DNA of 64,000 nt, taken from the NCBI RefSeq assembly GCF_026343185.1, contig NZ_JAPEMA010000002.1, forward strand, positions 1 through 64,000, in the 5' to 3' direction. Made by a program: the position numbers and the translations under genes. The notes below the pieces were generated by a model. That model was not told where the DNA came from. It ran no database searches and saw nothing but the letters and a program-made list of their open reading frames with translations. This document shows positions 46,661 to 55,689 of the stretch, piece after piece. Source of the stretch: Streptomyces sp. NBC_00091. GTDB taxonomy: Bacteria; Actinomycetota; Actinomycetes; Streptomycetales; Streptomycetaceae. Each line of letters begins with the position of its first letter. Position 1 is the stretch's first letter.

Positions 46661-47776
46661 GTGGAAGATCACTGGACCGTGGGGCGCGTGGCCGAGCTGG
46701 CCGACGTGAGCGTCCGCACGCTGCATCACTATGACGAGATCGGGCTCGTTCGGCCGTCGGCGCGGACCGCGGCCGGGTACCGGGCCTATTCGGCGGGCGA
46801 CGTGGAGCGGCTGAGGGAGGTGCTGGCCTATCGGCGGCTGGGCTTCGGGCTGCGGGAGGTTGCGGAACTGGTCGGCGACTCGTCCACCGACGCGGTCGCG
46901 CACCTGCGCCGACTGCGCGGCCTGCTGCTGGAGCGGCGTGATCGCGCTGACGCCATGGTGGCGTCCATCGACAGGGAACTCGAGGCACGGGCGAAGGGAC
47001 TGAAGGTGACACCGGAGGAGCAACTGGAGATGCTCGGTGCACAGCTGTACGACAAGATCGGCGGCGCCTACACCGCGACACGGCGTACCGATCCGCGGAT
47101 CGCCGCGCAGATCCGGGACGCGCTCGGGGACGCGCAGACGGTGCTGAACGTCGGTGCCGGCACCGGCTCCTACGAGCCTGCTGATCGTGACGTGACCGCG
47201 GTGGAGCCGTCGGCGGTCATGCGGGGGCAGCGGCCTGCCGGCTCGGCTCCGTGCGTGGCCGCCGCCGCGGAGAGCCTGCCGTTCGAGGACCACTCCTTCG
47301 ACGTTGCGATGGCCGTCTCCACCGTCCACCACTGGGGGGACCCGATAGCGGGGCTGCGCGAGATGCGGCGCGTGGCCCGCCGTGTGGTGGTGCTCACGTT
47401 CGATACCGACGAGCCCGGATGGCAGGACCGGTTCTGGCTTACCCGCGACTACCTGCCCGAGTTCGCCGGCGTCCTCGCAGGATTTCCCTCGCTTGCCGGG
47501 ATGGCCGACGCGATCGGCGCCAGCGCCCAGCCGGTGCCCATCCCGTGGGACTGCGCCGACGGCCTGTTCGAGGCGTACTGGCGCCGACCGGAGGCGTACC
47601 TGGAGGATCACGTGCGCCGCGCGATGTCGGTATGGACGAGAGTCGGTCCGCAGGCCGAACAGCGGGCGGTACGAAGCCTCGGCGACGACCTCGACTCCGG
47701 CCGGTGGGCCGAGCGCAACAGCGACCTCGCCGACCTCGACGCGGCAGATCTCGGCCTCCGCCTACTCATGGCTTGA
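46661..47776 (+). CDS. MerR regulator fused to a class I methyltransferase
   Basis: About 371 residues from GTG 46661. Residues 3-75 form a MerR winged helix ('TVGRVAELADVSVRTLHHYDEIGLVRPS.RTAAGYRAY'), followed by a dimerisation coiled coil to about residue 125. A SAM-binding methyltransferase follows: motif I 'VLNVGAGTGSYEP', acidic loop 'VTAVEPSAVM', 'AAAESLPFEDHSFDVAMAVSTVHHW'. In MerR proteins the C-terminus senses the ligand; here it is an enzyme domain. A GTG at 46610 is an alternative start. Small-molecule sensing by a methyltransferase-type pocket is a reasonable guess. Confidence 0.8.
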   Translation: MEDHWTVGRVAELADVSVRTLHHYDEIGLVRPSARTAAGYRAYSAGDVERLREVLAYRRLGFGLREVAELVGDSSTDAVAHLRRLRGLLLERRDRADAMVASIDRELEARAKGLKVTPEEQLEMLGAQLYDKIGGAYTATRRTDPRIAAQIRDALGDAQTVLNVGAGTGSYEPADRDVTAVEPSAVMRGQRPAGSAPCVAAAAESLPFEDHSFDVAMAVSTVHHWGDPIAGLREMRRVARRVVVLTFDTDEPGWQDRFWLTRDYLPEFAGVLAGFPSLAGMADAIGASAQPVPIPWDCADGLFEAYWRRPEAYLEDHVRRAMSVWTRVGPQAEQRAVRSLGDDLDSGRWAERNSDLADLDAADLGLRLLMA

Positions 47777-48389
47777 ATGGACGCCGGTCGCGGTCCTTGA
47801 CCTGGCGTCCGCCAGGTCAACGGTGACGCGTTCCTCCTCCTGGCCGGGATGCTCCACAGCCACCCCGTCAGTCCTCCGTCCCCTCCTCGTCACCGAGCCC
47901 GGCCGCGACCGGGTCGCGCAGCGGGCGCAGGCCGCCGCCGTCCGGGGCCGGTCGAAGTCCTCCTGTGCTTTGGCTTCCTGAGTACATGAGGGTTGTCGGA
48001 CCTTCGACGACCCCTTGCCCGCCCGGTCTGACCTGCGGATATGCCCGGCTTGGCGGGACGGGGCGCGGAGGGGGTGATTGAGGGGTCTACGGAGGGGGTC
48101 TTCGGGGCCTGTTCGGGGGTCTGTTCAGCCTCGTCGGCGGTGCTCGCCACAGGTGCTCCTGGAGGGGTGAGGGCGGGCCTATCCCGCCATTCACCTGCTA
48201 CAGGTAGGTTTTTCGGCCCGGGTGTGACGCCGCCCTCGGAAAACCTCTCCGCCGTGATCGCATCGTGATCAACCCGGAGAGGGAGAGTTCTCCTCCTCTC
48301 GGCTCCGGACTCTGTCCACAGGGCCCTCGTTCGAGCATCGGTTCGTGGCCGCCGTGATCCGCGCGGTGGCCCGTACAGGAGGAGCCGTC
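47777..48389. other. Mostly non-coding interval with a possible small minus-strand ORF
   Basis: No convincing gene. A minus-strand frame (48150 down to 47890) reads 'MASTADEAEQTPEQAPKTPSVDPSITPSAPRPAKPG', with GGAG upstream, and might be the N-terminus of a truncated plasmid protein. A short dyad ACCTGctaCAGGT occurs near 48190-48205. The interval separates the MerR fusion from the plasmid-type region. Confidence 0.3.
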
Positions 48390-48857
48390 ATGCCCGAGAT
48401 CACCACCCTGCTGCTCGCCCCGATGACCCCGGCCGCGGCGATCAGCGCGTTCAGCTACCTCCGGGCCATCCAGGCCGTTGAGTTCGAAGCCGCCGCCGAG
48501 TTCGCCGGCGCCGAGCCGCGGATGGCCGAGCTGCTCGTCGACGTCCTCGAGCGGATCGTCGTCCCCGTCACCTCCCTGGCCGGGCCTCTGGGCGATGAGC
48601 CGTGCGACGCGGCCTTCGCCCTGGAAGCGGTCGGGCGCGTCCTGGTGCAATCCCTGCGTGTCTGGGAGCAGGCCGGCCCCGGGGCGGCGGAGGGCATCGC
48701 CCACGCCGTCATTGAGTTCGTGTTCCACGTCCTGACCGAAGACCACGAGGACGTCGCCGATGTCCTGCGCCAGCTGGAGGCGGTGGGAGTGGGCCAGGCC
48801 CTCGATGCCCACCCCGCACCGGCCGGTGCCCACCCGGTGCGCCTGTCCATCATGTAG
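48390..48857 (+). CDS. Hypothetical helical protein
   Basis: A 155-residue protein starting 'MPEITTLLLAPMTPAAAISAFSYLRAIQAVEFEAAAEFAG' and continuing with amphipathic helices ('ELLVDVLERIVVPVTSLAG', 'DEPCDAAFALEAVGRVLVQSLRVWEQ', 'VADVLRQLEAVG'). GGAGGAG lies nine bases before the ATG at 48390. Family not recognised; the neighbourhood suggests a plasmid-maintenance gene. Confidence 0.55.
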   Translation: MPEITTLLLAPMTPAAAISAFSYLRAIQAVEFEAAAEFAGAEPRMAELLVDVLERIVVPVTSLAGPLGDEPCDAAFALEAVGRVLVQSLRVWEQAGPGAAEGIAHAVIEFVFHVLTEDHEDVADVLRQLEAVGVGQALDAHPAPAGAHPVRLSIM

Positions 48858-48916
48858 TGCGCACCGGGGACGGCGGTGGTGCGCACCCGCGCCCATCGGG
48901 TGGCCTCCACCGCCGA

Positions 48917-48962
48917 GCACCGCACCGCACCGCACCGCACCGCACCGCACCGCACCGCACCG
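48917..48962 (+). repeat. Pentanucleotide tract (CGCAC), about nine units
   Basis: Eight perfect CGCAC units plus partial ends run without interruption from 48917 to 48962. Such simple-sequence tracts are rare in Streptomyces and prone to slippage. Confidence 0.95.
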
Positions 48963-49029
48963 GGGCCATGATGCGCACCACCCTGCGGCCGCACCAGGTG
49001 CCCGGCCACGTCGGCGGGCCCTATCACAC

Positions 49030-49136
49030 ACCCCCTTGACCAGGCCCTGATCGGCGACCGGAACCTGCTGTGTCAAGGAGAAACGTGCCGGTGGAGAACC
49101 TGGTCAAGGGGGTCGACCGAACCTGGTCAAGGGGGT
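49030..49136. repeat. Three copies of CCTGGTCAAGGGGGT, one inverted
   Basis: Copies at 49099-49113 and 49122-49136 (plus) and 49030-49044 (minus) are identical 15-mers. The two direct copies are 23 bp apart (about two helical turns), the inverted copy 69 bp from the first. This looks like an iteron or regulator-binding array. Confidence 0.85.
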
Positions 49137-49373
49137 GGCCCGTGCTGGGCGGGAGTGCACATCAGGTGCGGCGCACCGGGTGCGGGCGAGAGCGCCGCGC
49201 ATCGTCGGATGGGGCGCACCCGGTGCGGTACGGGACATCGTGGTGCGCCCGAGAGTGGAGCCCACCGTCAATCGGTGCGTACCGCAGTGGACTCCACCCG
49301 GTGGAGCCCACTTGATGGGCTCCACCCGGTGTCGGCATCGGGCGGTCCACTCGGTGGACGATGCCCTGCGTCG

Positions 49374-49700
49374 TCACCACAGCCAGGCGTTCGAGTGCCG
49401 CATCCGGAACAGGGCGCGCGCGTCGCGGCGGGCGGCGGCGCTGCCGATGCGGTTCTGCCGGAGCCGGGGCCGGCGCGCCTGGGCGCCGTAGAACCGGCGT
49501 ATCCCGGCCGCCTTGAGTCGCTTGCGCTGCTTGGCCAACTCCGCCTTCTTCGCCTTGACCGTCTTCGGCTTCCGGGGCCGCTTCCAGATCGGCTGCCAGT
49601 CCGTCGGCGGCGCGTACGCCTCGGCGCGTCCCTGGGAAGCTGCCTTCAGCCGGGCGGCGACGGCTTCGATCCTCGGGTCCGCGGGCGGCGTGGTGGTCAT
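49374..49700 (-). CDS. Small basic protein next to the relaxase
   Basis: A 108-residue, strongly basic protein ('KRPRKPKTVKAKKAELAKQRKRLKAAGIRRFYGAQARRPRLRQ'). The start overlaps the relaxase stop by 4 bp, so both are translated together. It may be a DNA-binding relaxosome accessory factor; the family is not recognised. Confidence 0.6.
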   Translation of the reverse strand: MTTTPPADPRIEAVAARLKAASQGRAEAYAPPTDWQPIWKRPRKPKTVKAKKAELAKQRKRLKAAGIRRFYGAQARRPRLRQNRIGSAAARRDARALFRMRHSNAWLW

Positions 49701-51514
49701 GCGATTCCTCCGGTGGGTGTGGTCCGGCCCGGCGCGGGATGGACAGGCTGCTGGGCGCTCGGCGGCAGGGCCGTCGCGGGCTTGGGGGAGCTGCGGCGGG
49801 CGGCGGCTCGTTCCCGGATGCCGGCCTGGAGCCGGGCGGCCATCTCGGCGGCTGCGGCCTCCAGCGTCCGGCTGGTCTGCTCCACCGCGGCGACGTCCGT
49901 CATCGGCTCAAGGTCCCGGCCGGCCCTCCGCCCCGGGCGCAGGCTCGGGCGTGGGCTCTGGGTGGTCGGCACGGCGACGGTGTGCGGCCGGGCCCGGAAG
50001 TTCAGGCGGTCCGCGCGGCGTAGCGCGTGGACGCGGGCGGTCAGCGCCCCGGCGGCGAGCCGGGCCTGCTCGTACGGAGAAGCGGACCGCTTCCGGGTCA
50101 GCGCGCGCAGCACGGCCTGGTCCCCGATGTCGTGCGGGCACAGGGCGCGGAGGTCGGCGGTCATCATCCGCCGGCTGGCCGGGCGGGTGTAGCCGTCGAT
50201 GGCCGCCTGGACTATCTCCTCGTCCAGGCCGGGCTGGTGGGGTCGCCCGCGCAGGACGTAGGAGAGGTGGCGGCGGGCTTCAGCGAGGAGGTGGTGGCGC
50301 TTGAACCCGCCGCGCATCACGGACACCACGGCGGCGACGTTGACGGCCGCCAGGGCGACGTCGACGACCGGGCGCACCCGCGCCCATATCGCCGCTGCCG
50401 CTGCTCGGGCAGGCGCCGCCAGCCCGGCGACGACGTCGGCTCCGTACGCCCGGGTCGCCGAATCCCGCCAGACGGCACGCAGCTCGGCCAGCGAGCGCAG
50501 CTCCTTGCGCTTGGGCGAGCGGGTCCGGTCGGCGGCCTGGCAGGCCAACGCGTAGGCGGCCCGCTCCCCCGGCGCATGCCCCTGCCGCTCCTCGTACTTG
50601 GCCACCAGGACGGGGAGGGCGTCCTCGATCTGCTGGCGGCGGGTGGACTGCCAGCCGATGAGCCGCTGGTCGATCCCGGCGATCTCCATGACCGGGCGGC
50701 GGCCGGGCGTCACCTCGCGCGGCTCCCACGCCCACCCGAGCCGGGCCGAGACCTCCTCCATGAAGTAGAGGGTGTAGAGGGTGTCGGCCGAGACGATGTT
50801 GGCCAGCATCGAGTCGGCCGACAGATTGCCCCACGTACCTGCTGCGTCCGGCCGCCGGGCGCGGATCGACACGACCGCGTGGTCGTGCAGGAGCGGTTTC
50901 GACTCGGCCGCCCGGGACTCGTAGTGCCGGAACACCGCGACGATCAGCCCGTCCCGGATCGGCTTGCGCTGCTTGCCGCCGCTCTTCCAGCGGATCTGTG
51001 CGACCGCGTCCTCGAGCCACGCCAGCGTCTTGTCCCGGGCGATGTCCTGGCACAGCTCCAGCACCAGGCGGGTCTCGTCGTCCCCGAGCGCCCACGCGAT
51101 GTGTGCCGTCGACGGGGCCCGGAACACCAAGTCCATCGCCAGCCAAGGCGTCCGCTCTTTCGCCTTCTCGGTCTCGGGCGACTGGTTGTGCTCGATCGGC
51201 CTGCCCAGCACCGTCACCCGCCGCGCCTTCGCCGGGGTGTCGCCCGCCTCCAGGCGCTCGCGCTCGATCCGGTCGGCGCCCGGGTGCCGGCCTTCCCCGA
51301 GGAGGAGTTCGGCCTGCCGCTCGGTCACCACATCCCCGGCCGTGAGGCCGACCGCGGCAAGGCCCCGTCCCTTCCAGACGCCGGGCGGGACCCCGGCCTC
51401 GTCCTGGGCGGCGCGCAGCGGCCTACCCGCCGGTCGCTGGCCGTCACCGACCATCACACCGCGGAAGAGATAGCGCCACCCGCTCCCCGGACGAACCTTA
51501 GCTTCGCTGATCAC
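49697..51514 (-). CDS. MobF-type (TrwC) relaxase
   Basis: A 605-residue protein whose N-terminal half matches the TrwC relaxase domain: candidate Tyr in 'GSGWRYLFRGVM', 'GEGRHPGADRIERERLEAG', 'LAMDLVFRAPSTAHIAWALGDDE', the 'FRHYESRAAESKPLLHDHAVVS' stretch holding the metal-binding His residues, and 'TPGRRPVMEIAGIDQRLIGW'. The C-terminal half is helical and basic and lacks the helicase motifs of large MobF relaxases. It would nick oriT and lead strand transfer in conjugation. No coupling protein or transfer ATPase is in the window. Confidence 0.8.
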   Translation of the reverse strand: MISEAKVRPGSGWRYLFRGVMVGDGQRPAGRPLRAAQDEAGVPPGVWKGRGLAAVGLTAGDVVTERQAELLLGEGRHPGADRIERERLEAGDTPAKARRVTVLGRPIEHNQSPETEKAKERTPWLAMDLVFRAPSTAHIAWALGDDETRLVLELCQDIARDKTLAWLEDAVAQIRWKSGGKQRKPIRDGLIVAVFRHYESRAAESKPLLHDHAVVSIRARRPDAAGTWGNLSADSMLANIVSADTLYTLYFMEEVSARLGWAWEPREVTPGRRPVMEIAGIDQRLIGWQSTRRQQIEDALPVLVAKYEERQGHAPGERAAYALACQAADRTRSPKRKELRSLAELRAVWRDSATRAYGADVVAGLAAPARAAAAAIWARVRPVVDVALAAVNVAAVVSVMRGGFKRHHLLAEARRHLSYVLRGRPHQPGLDEEIVQAAIDGYTRPASRRMMTADLRALCPHDIGDQAVLRALTRKRSASPYEQARLAAGALTARVHALRRADRLNFRARPHTVAVPTTQSPRPSLRPGRRAGRDLEPMTDVAAVEQTSRTLEAAAAEMAARLQAGIRERAAARRSSPKPATALPPSAQQPVHPAPGRTTPTGGIA

Positions 51515-51674
51515 CGAGCCATGGAACCTCGCCCGTGACCTGCGAGAAAGCGCGATCCGGCCTCCGTCCCGCCGGGCGGGAAGCCATCACCAACTCTTTG
51601 CCCCCGGCGCCCGCCAGGCGGACCGCCGCGGCAGCCCGAGACGGTATCCCGTGCGCGTGCGCACAGTCCACCGC

Positions 51675-51872
51675 ATGTCGAACGAAGTGATCTACGCAGA
51701 CTCCTGCCCGCTGCGCTCTCGGCTGCTCCGCCCCCAGTTCGGCCGCTCCCGCGAGTCCGGCCAGCAGGACGGCCCGGCCCGCGTCTGGTTCGAGGGGTAC
51801 CGCTGCGACGACTGCGAGGCCACCCGGCCCCAGCAGTTCTGGGACGCGATGCGCGCCCGCTACGAGAACTGA
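51675..51872 (+). CDS. Small Cys-containing protein
   Basis: A 65-residue protein from ATG 51675: 'MSNEVIYADSCPLRSRLL...VWFEGYRCDDCEATRPQQFWDAM', with a CxxC pair that may bind zinc. Divergent from the relaxase gene. Family unknown. Confidence 0.5.
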   Translation: MSNEVIYADSCPLRSRLLRPQFGRSRESGQQDGPARVWFEGYRCDDCEATRPQQFWDAMRARYEN

Positions 51873-52091
51873 GGCGGACGTGCGAATGCTGCGCCCCGGC
51901 CACCGGAGCCCCACCCACCCCGGAATCCCACTCCAACCCAATCGAGCGTCATCGAACGCACACCAGCGCACGACAGCCCCAACCAACCGACGCCGCTGAG
52001 CAGACCACGTCACCGACGCCCTTCAACACGAACAGCCACCCTCGTCCCCGGTCACCGGCCGGGGGCTTCGTGCTTCCTGGAGGAGTTCACC

Positions 52092-52383
52092 GTGCCCACG
52101 TACGAGGCCCTGCCCCGCTTCACCGCCGGCCTGGACCGCCTGACCCCAGCGCAGCGCCGCCGTTTCCGCCAGACCGTGTCGGCCTTCGTCGACGACCTGC
52201 GCACCGGCTGCTTCCGCGCCGGCCTCCACCAGTGAAGGGCGTTCGGCTCACCCCCGGGGTCTACCTACTCACCTGAGCGCCGGACGGGCGCACGACGTGG
52301 TCGTACGGCTGGGAGCTGCGGTGCGGGGCCCGCCACATCGTGTGGCGGCGGATCGGCACTCACGCCATGCTCGCCGACCCCTG
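52092..52383 (+). pseudogene. RelE/ParE-like toxin gene, broken
   Basis: The first frame reads 'VPTYEALPRFTAGLDRLTPAQRRRFRQTVSAFVDDLRTG', then a frameshift near 52235 moves to 'VKGVRLTPGVYLLT', a stop codon replaces the expected Trp, and the same frame continues 'APDGRTTWSYGWELRCGARHIVWRRIGTH'. The order matches a RelE-fold family common in Streptomyces that reads '...RVKGV.G.PGVYELTWAPDGR..W.Y...HV.WRRIGTH'. Two lesions make it non-functional. No antitoxin gene is adjacent. Confidence 0.6.
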
Positions 52384-52572
52384 ACCGAGGCGGTCTTGCG
52401 GGCGGCGGGCGCTGATTGGTTGGTTCATCCTTCCGGTAACCAGGAGGAGCAGCAGTGAGTCAGCCCTGGTTGTGAACGAGTTGGGGGCGCACAGCCGGAT
52501 CCCGTACTCGCGTACGCGAGGGGAAAATTCACCGCTGCGGGGGACCCCGAGGCCGGCTCCGGACACTCGACA

Positions 52573-52607
52573 GCGCGGGCCGCCACCGGTGTGGTGGCGG
52601 CCCGCGC
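52573..52607 (-). terminator. Perfect 15-bp-stem hairpin
   Basis: GCGCGGGCCGCCACC, loop GGTGT, then its exact complement. It lies 24 bp beyond the stop of the HNH pseudogene, the position of a terminator for that strand. Confidence 0.7.
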
Positions 52608-52630
52608 CGGGACCGTACGAGAGCCGGCGG

Positions 52631-52921
52631 TCAGGACGCCCGCTCGAAGGCCAGCACCGCGTTCGGGCAGTTCGCCGCGTACCGCAGCAGCGCCTCCCGC
52701 TCGGCCTGGTCCACGGCCAGCGCCCACCGGTGCTTCGTGGCCACCACTCCCCGATGTACCGGCAGTGCACCGCCGGGGCCGGCATCCACGTCGCCGGGTC
52801 CTGGTCGCTCTTCTGCCGGTTGGAGCGGGCGGTGACGCCGACGAGGGTGACGTCGCTGCTGATGTCGTTGGCGTACTTGCGGCGCCGCTCGGTGGTCCAG
52901 CCGTAGCCACCAGCTGGCGGG
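52631..52921 (-). pseudogene. C-terminal fragment of a DUF1524-type HNH endonuclease
   Basis: 'GGYGWTTERRRKYANDISSDVTLVGVTARSNRQKSDQDPATWMPAPAVHCRYIGEW' in one frame continues as 'VATKHRWALAVDQAEREALLRYAANC' in the next. The 'RSNRQKSDQDP..WMP' stretch with the Asn and Lys/Asp pattern is the HNH core of secreted DUF1524 nucleases. The N-terminus and signal peptide are missing and a one-base shift lies near 52737. Confidence 0.7.
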
Positions 52922-52985
52922 GAGCGTCATTCGAACCGTGCGGTATTCCAGCTCCGGAGCACCTGATAGGCCAAGGCAGGGGGCG

Positions 52986-54254
52986 TCAGGGGTGGTCGCG
53001 ACGCCACTCGTAGCGCCACGCCGCCTCGAGGTAGCCCTCCTCTTCCAGGGAACCGCGCTGCGGCGGGCCGAGAAGGCGTGCTGCTTCCACGCACCGTTCG
53101 TCGTTGTGGAGGGCGAGTCCGTAGACGGCGGCTAGCTGGACCAGGCGGTCCGCGTCGCCCAGCACAGCGGCCATGGCATCGGCGAGGACGGGATCGTTGT
53201 CCCTGGCCCCGGCAACCGTGCAGCAGGCAGTCTTCCGAACCACGGCGTCCGGATCGGCTATCAGCCGCAGCAGTGCCTTGCGAGCGTCGCCAGACAAGGC
53301 CGGCGGCGACGACCACTCGCTGAATCCCTGCGCCACCGCACGCCGTACTCGGGCATCGGGATGGCCGGCATGAGGCAGAAGAGCCGCCTCCGCGCGGGGG
53401 TCGATGTGTTCACCAAGAGCGACCAGCACCTCGGTGAGCACGGCGAGGTCCGTCTCCTCGGCCGACCAGTCGGTGAACATGTCCAGAGCGGGACCAGCGA
53501 ACGCGTCCTCGTCGCTGTCGTCGAACAGATGGGTCAGCCGGAGCACCTCGGCACCGAACAATCGGCGGGACGGGTCCGGGTCCGTCCGCAGCGCTGCGGC
53601 AGCTGTCCAGGTCGCCTCATCGCGTCGGCCGCCCAACAGGATGGTGACACTGTTCCATGTCGAGTGGTTCTCCTGGTCGGCGTGGGCCAACGCGCGGTCC
53701 ATCAGCTCCTCGAACGAGGTCCGGACCCCGAGCAGTTCCTCGGCAAACGTGAGGATCGCCCCATGGCCGTCTCGCACGGTCATGCCACCAAGGGTGAACT
53801 CGTCGACGCTGTCGTACTCGTCGTCTTGAACCTGCGTACGGACGATGGCATCCCGGGATCCTGTACGGCGTCGCAGTTCGGCCTCGGCCCCCGTCTCGTG
53901 CCAGCGGCGTGCGAGGTCCCGCGCCTCCAGGAGCTCGGTCTCGGGATATCTGCCCCGGATCTCGTGGCCCAGGAGCGCCTCAAACAGAGCGGGCGAACCC
54001 GAGTCGACCCCCTCGCTCAAGGGGATGAGGTCCTCGGGCCTGCTCTGGCCGGAGTCCGCACCGTACTGGAGCAGCAGTTGGGCGATGTGCCCGGCGTGCA
54101 TCCGGACGGCCAGGCAGAACGCGGCGTCCAGGTAATCGGGGTCGCTATTCTCCCGGAGAAGGGTCCTCACCAAGTCGGTGTCTCCAGCCCGGACCGCGGA
54201 GGTCACGGCGCACTCGCCGTCCACCGCATTGCTCGTACCCGTACCTACGCCCAT
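52986..54254 (-). CDS. Ankyrin/HEAT-repeat protein
   Basis: A 422-residue helical-repeat protein. The N-terminal part has an ankyrin-like pair ('AVRAGDTDLVRTLLRENSDPDYLDAAFCLAVRMHAGHIAQLLLQYGAD'); the C-terminal half has HEAT repeats ('VLVALGEHIDPRAEAALLPHAGHPDARVRRAVAQGFSEW', 'LLRLIADPDAVVRKTACCTV', 'AMAAVLGDADRLVQLAAVYGL'). No catalytic motif. It appears complete; such proteins act as scaffolds or regulators, and the partner is unknown. Confidence 0.75.
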   Translation of the reverse strand: MGVGTGTSNAVDGECAVTSAVRAGDTDLVRTLLRENSDPDYLDAAFCLAVRMHAGHIAQLLLQYGADSGQSRPEDLIPLSEGVDSGSPALFEALLGHEIRGRYPETELLEARDLARRWHETGAEAELRRRTGSRDAIVRTQVQDDEYDSVDEFTLGGMTVRDGHGAILTFAEELLGVRTSFEELMDRALAHADQENHSTWNSVTILLGGRRDEATWTAAAALRTDPDPSRRLFGAEVLRLTHLFDDSDEDAFAGPALDMFTDWSAEETDLAVLTEVLVALGEHIDPRAEAALLPHAGHPDARVRRAVAQGFSEWSSPPALSGDARKALLRLIADPDAVVRKTACCTVAGARDNDPVLADAMAAVLGDADRLVQLAAVYGLALHNDERCVEAARLLGPPQRGSLEEEGYLEAAWRYEWRRDHP

Positions 54255-54361
54255 GACCCTGCTCCCCCGTAGCGTTCTCGCAGCTCAGTGTAGATCTGCC
54301 GGATCGGCCCGACGGGGGTAGCAAAGCTGGCACGGCCCGGCGGGCTTCCCTGACGACCGGA

Positions 54362-55675
54362 TCAGTGCACGGGGTGTGGAGGCCCGTCGGTAAGGGCGCG
54401 CTGGCGTGCTTGGAGATAGGCAGTCCAGTCTGTGGCGGCGCGACGACGCCACTGGACGGCCGTGATCGGGTGGAGGCCTAGCATCGGGCCGAGGACCGCG
54501 GGCGGGAGGTCGCACGCGAGGGCCACCAGCGCAGTGGTCCGGGTGGGCCGGTTGGGGATGTGATGGGCAGCCAGGCGTCGGCTGAGGGCGGCGGCGGAGA
54601 TATGGGCGCCGGGCAGGTGGCCGGGGAACAGCCATCCTGCGCTGGTGTTCGCGGCCCAGCCCTGGGGAGCGGGGCGGTCGGCGAGGGTGGTGAGGATGTC
54701 GGCCAGGGTGGTGGGCAGCGGGATCGGGGTCCGGCCCAGGGTGAGGAACGCCGTCCCGTCGTGGGTGGTCAAGGCGGTGGTGGGCAGTGTTGCGATCCGG
54801 GTGAGGTGCTGGCCGAACAGCAGGAGGATCCCGCCGGCGGCCCGGACGTCGAGGTCGAGGCGGGTGTCGGTGAGGCACTGGTGGAGGAGGTCCCAGTGGG
54901 AGTCCTCGTCCAGGCCGACCGGGTCGGCCTTCGGGCGGTGCGGCACGAGGAGGTCGCGGGCGTGGTGGCGGCGGTGGGCCCAGACTACGAAGTCGCGGAC
55001 TTCGTAGCGGGTTCCTGGGTTGGCCGCGAGCCAGGCGTCGAGGCGACCTTGGTCGAGGGTGGCGATGGTCAGGCCGTGCCCGGCGGTCGTGGTGAGGAGT
55101 TCGGCGGTGCCGGACGATCCGCACCGCGAGTTCGTCCCGGGGCTCCAGGACCTGGTAGGCGGTCAGCAGGCCGCGCAGATACTCGGCGGTCATCGCCGTG
55201 GATCGGCCGTCGATCGTGGCGTCGAGGTCGGTGTGGGAGAGCGGGCGGCCTGTGGTCATGAGGTCGTGCAGGAGGCGGGCGGAGCGGGAACCGCGCAGCC
55301 AGTTCAGGACCGTTCCCGCATCCGAGGCCTGGGCCAGCGCCGCCCGCATCGCCGCGAGCGGCCCGGTGCCCGCCGCTTCGGGCACGTCGGTGAACAGGTC
55401 CTGCAGGTGGTCGGCGACGGCGCAGCGGTCGCAGAGTCGGCCGACCTTGTAGGAGCGCGGTCCGGCGCAGCGTTCGCAGGCGTAGGGGTCGGGGACGCCG
55501 GCGCAGGGCCCGCAGACCCGGCGCAGGTCGACGCGGCCGATCAGCACCCGGGTCCGCTCGCAGAGCAGGCAGGGCATGGGGTGGCTGCGTGCGTTCCGGT
55601 AGCAGGGGGTGCAGACCGGGCCGAGCGGCCATCGTGCGGTCACGGGCGCGGTGGTGTGGCAGAGCCACCTGCCTC
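54362..55675 (-). pseudogene. Zinc-finger recombinase-like gene with internal deletion
   Basis: The N-terminal frame has four CxxC pairs ('CTPCYRNARSHPMPCLLC', 'CGPC', 'CERC', 'CDRC') and a helical region ending 'RDELAVRIV'. Near 55110 the frame changes and sequence resumes as 'GLTIATLDQGRLDAWLAANPGTRYEVRDFVVWA', then '...GGILLLFGQHLTRIATLP' and 'LGPMLGLHPITAVQWRRRAATDW', an integrase-like C-terminus lacking an obvious Tyr. Relatives I recall have about 80 extra residues at the junction, so an internal deletion plus frameshift is inferred. The 5' end beyond 55675 is also lost. Confidence 0.55.
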
Positions 55676-55689
55676 CAGCCCCATCCACC

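Larger units (their letters stand above)
48830..49370. repeat. Repeat-rich region with CACCCGGTG palindromes (candidate oriT/origin/clt)
   Basis: Five copies of CACCCGGTG or its complement occur near 48834, 49178, 49219, 49298 and 49323, some embedded in longer dyads (GCGCACCCGGTGCGG; CTCCACCCGGTGGAGC). GTGCGCACC-like palindromes and a (CGCAC) tract lie in the same interval, as do three 15-mers. The area directly follows the relaxase operon and is gene-free, as expected for a transfer or replication origin. Confidence 0.55.

Noticed and set aside
48917..48962. The repeat tract as a CRISPR array
   Set aside because: Units are 5 bp with no spacers; no cas genes are present. It is a simple-sequence tract.
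49030..49136. The three 15-mers as a CRISPR array
   Set aside because: Mixed orientation, short units and only three copies do not fit.
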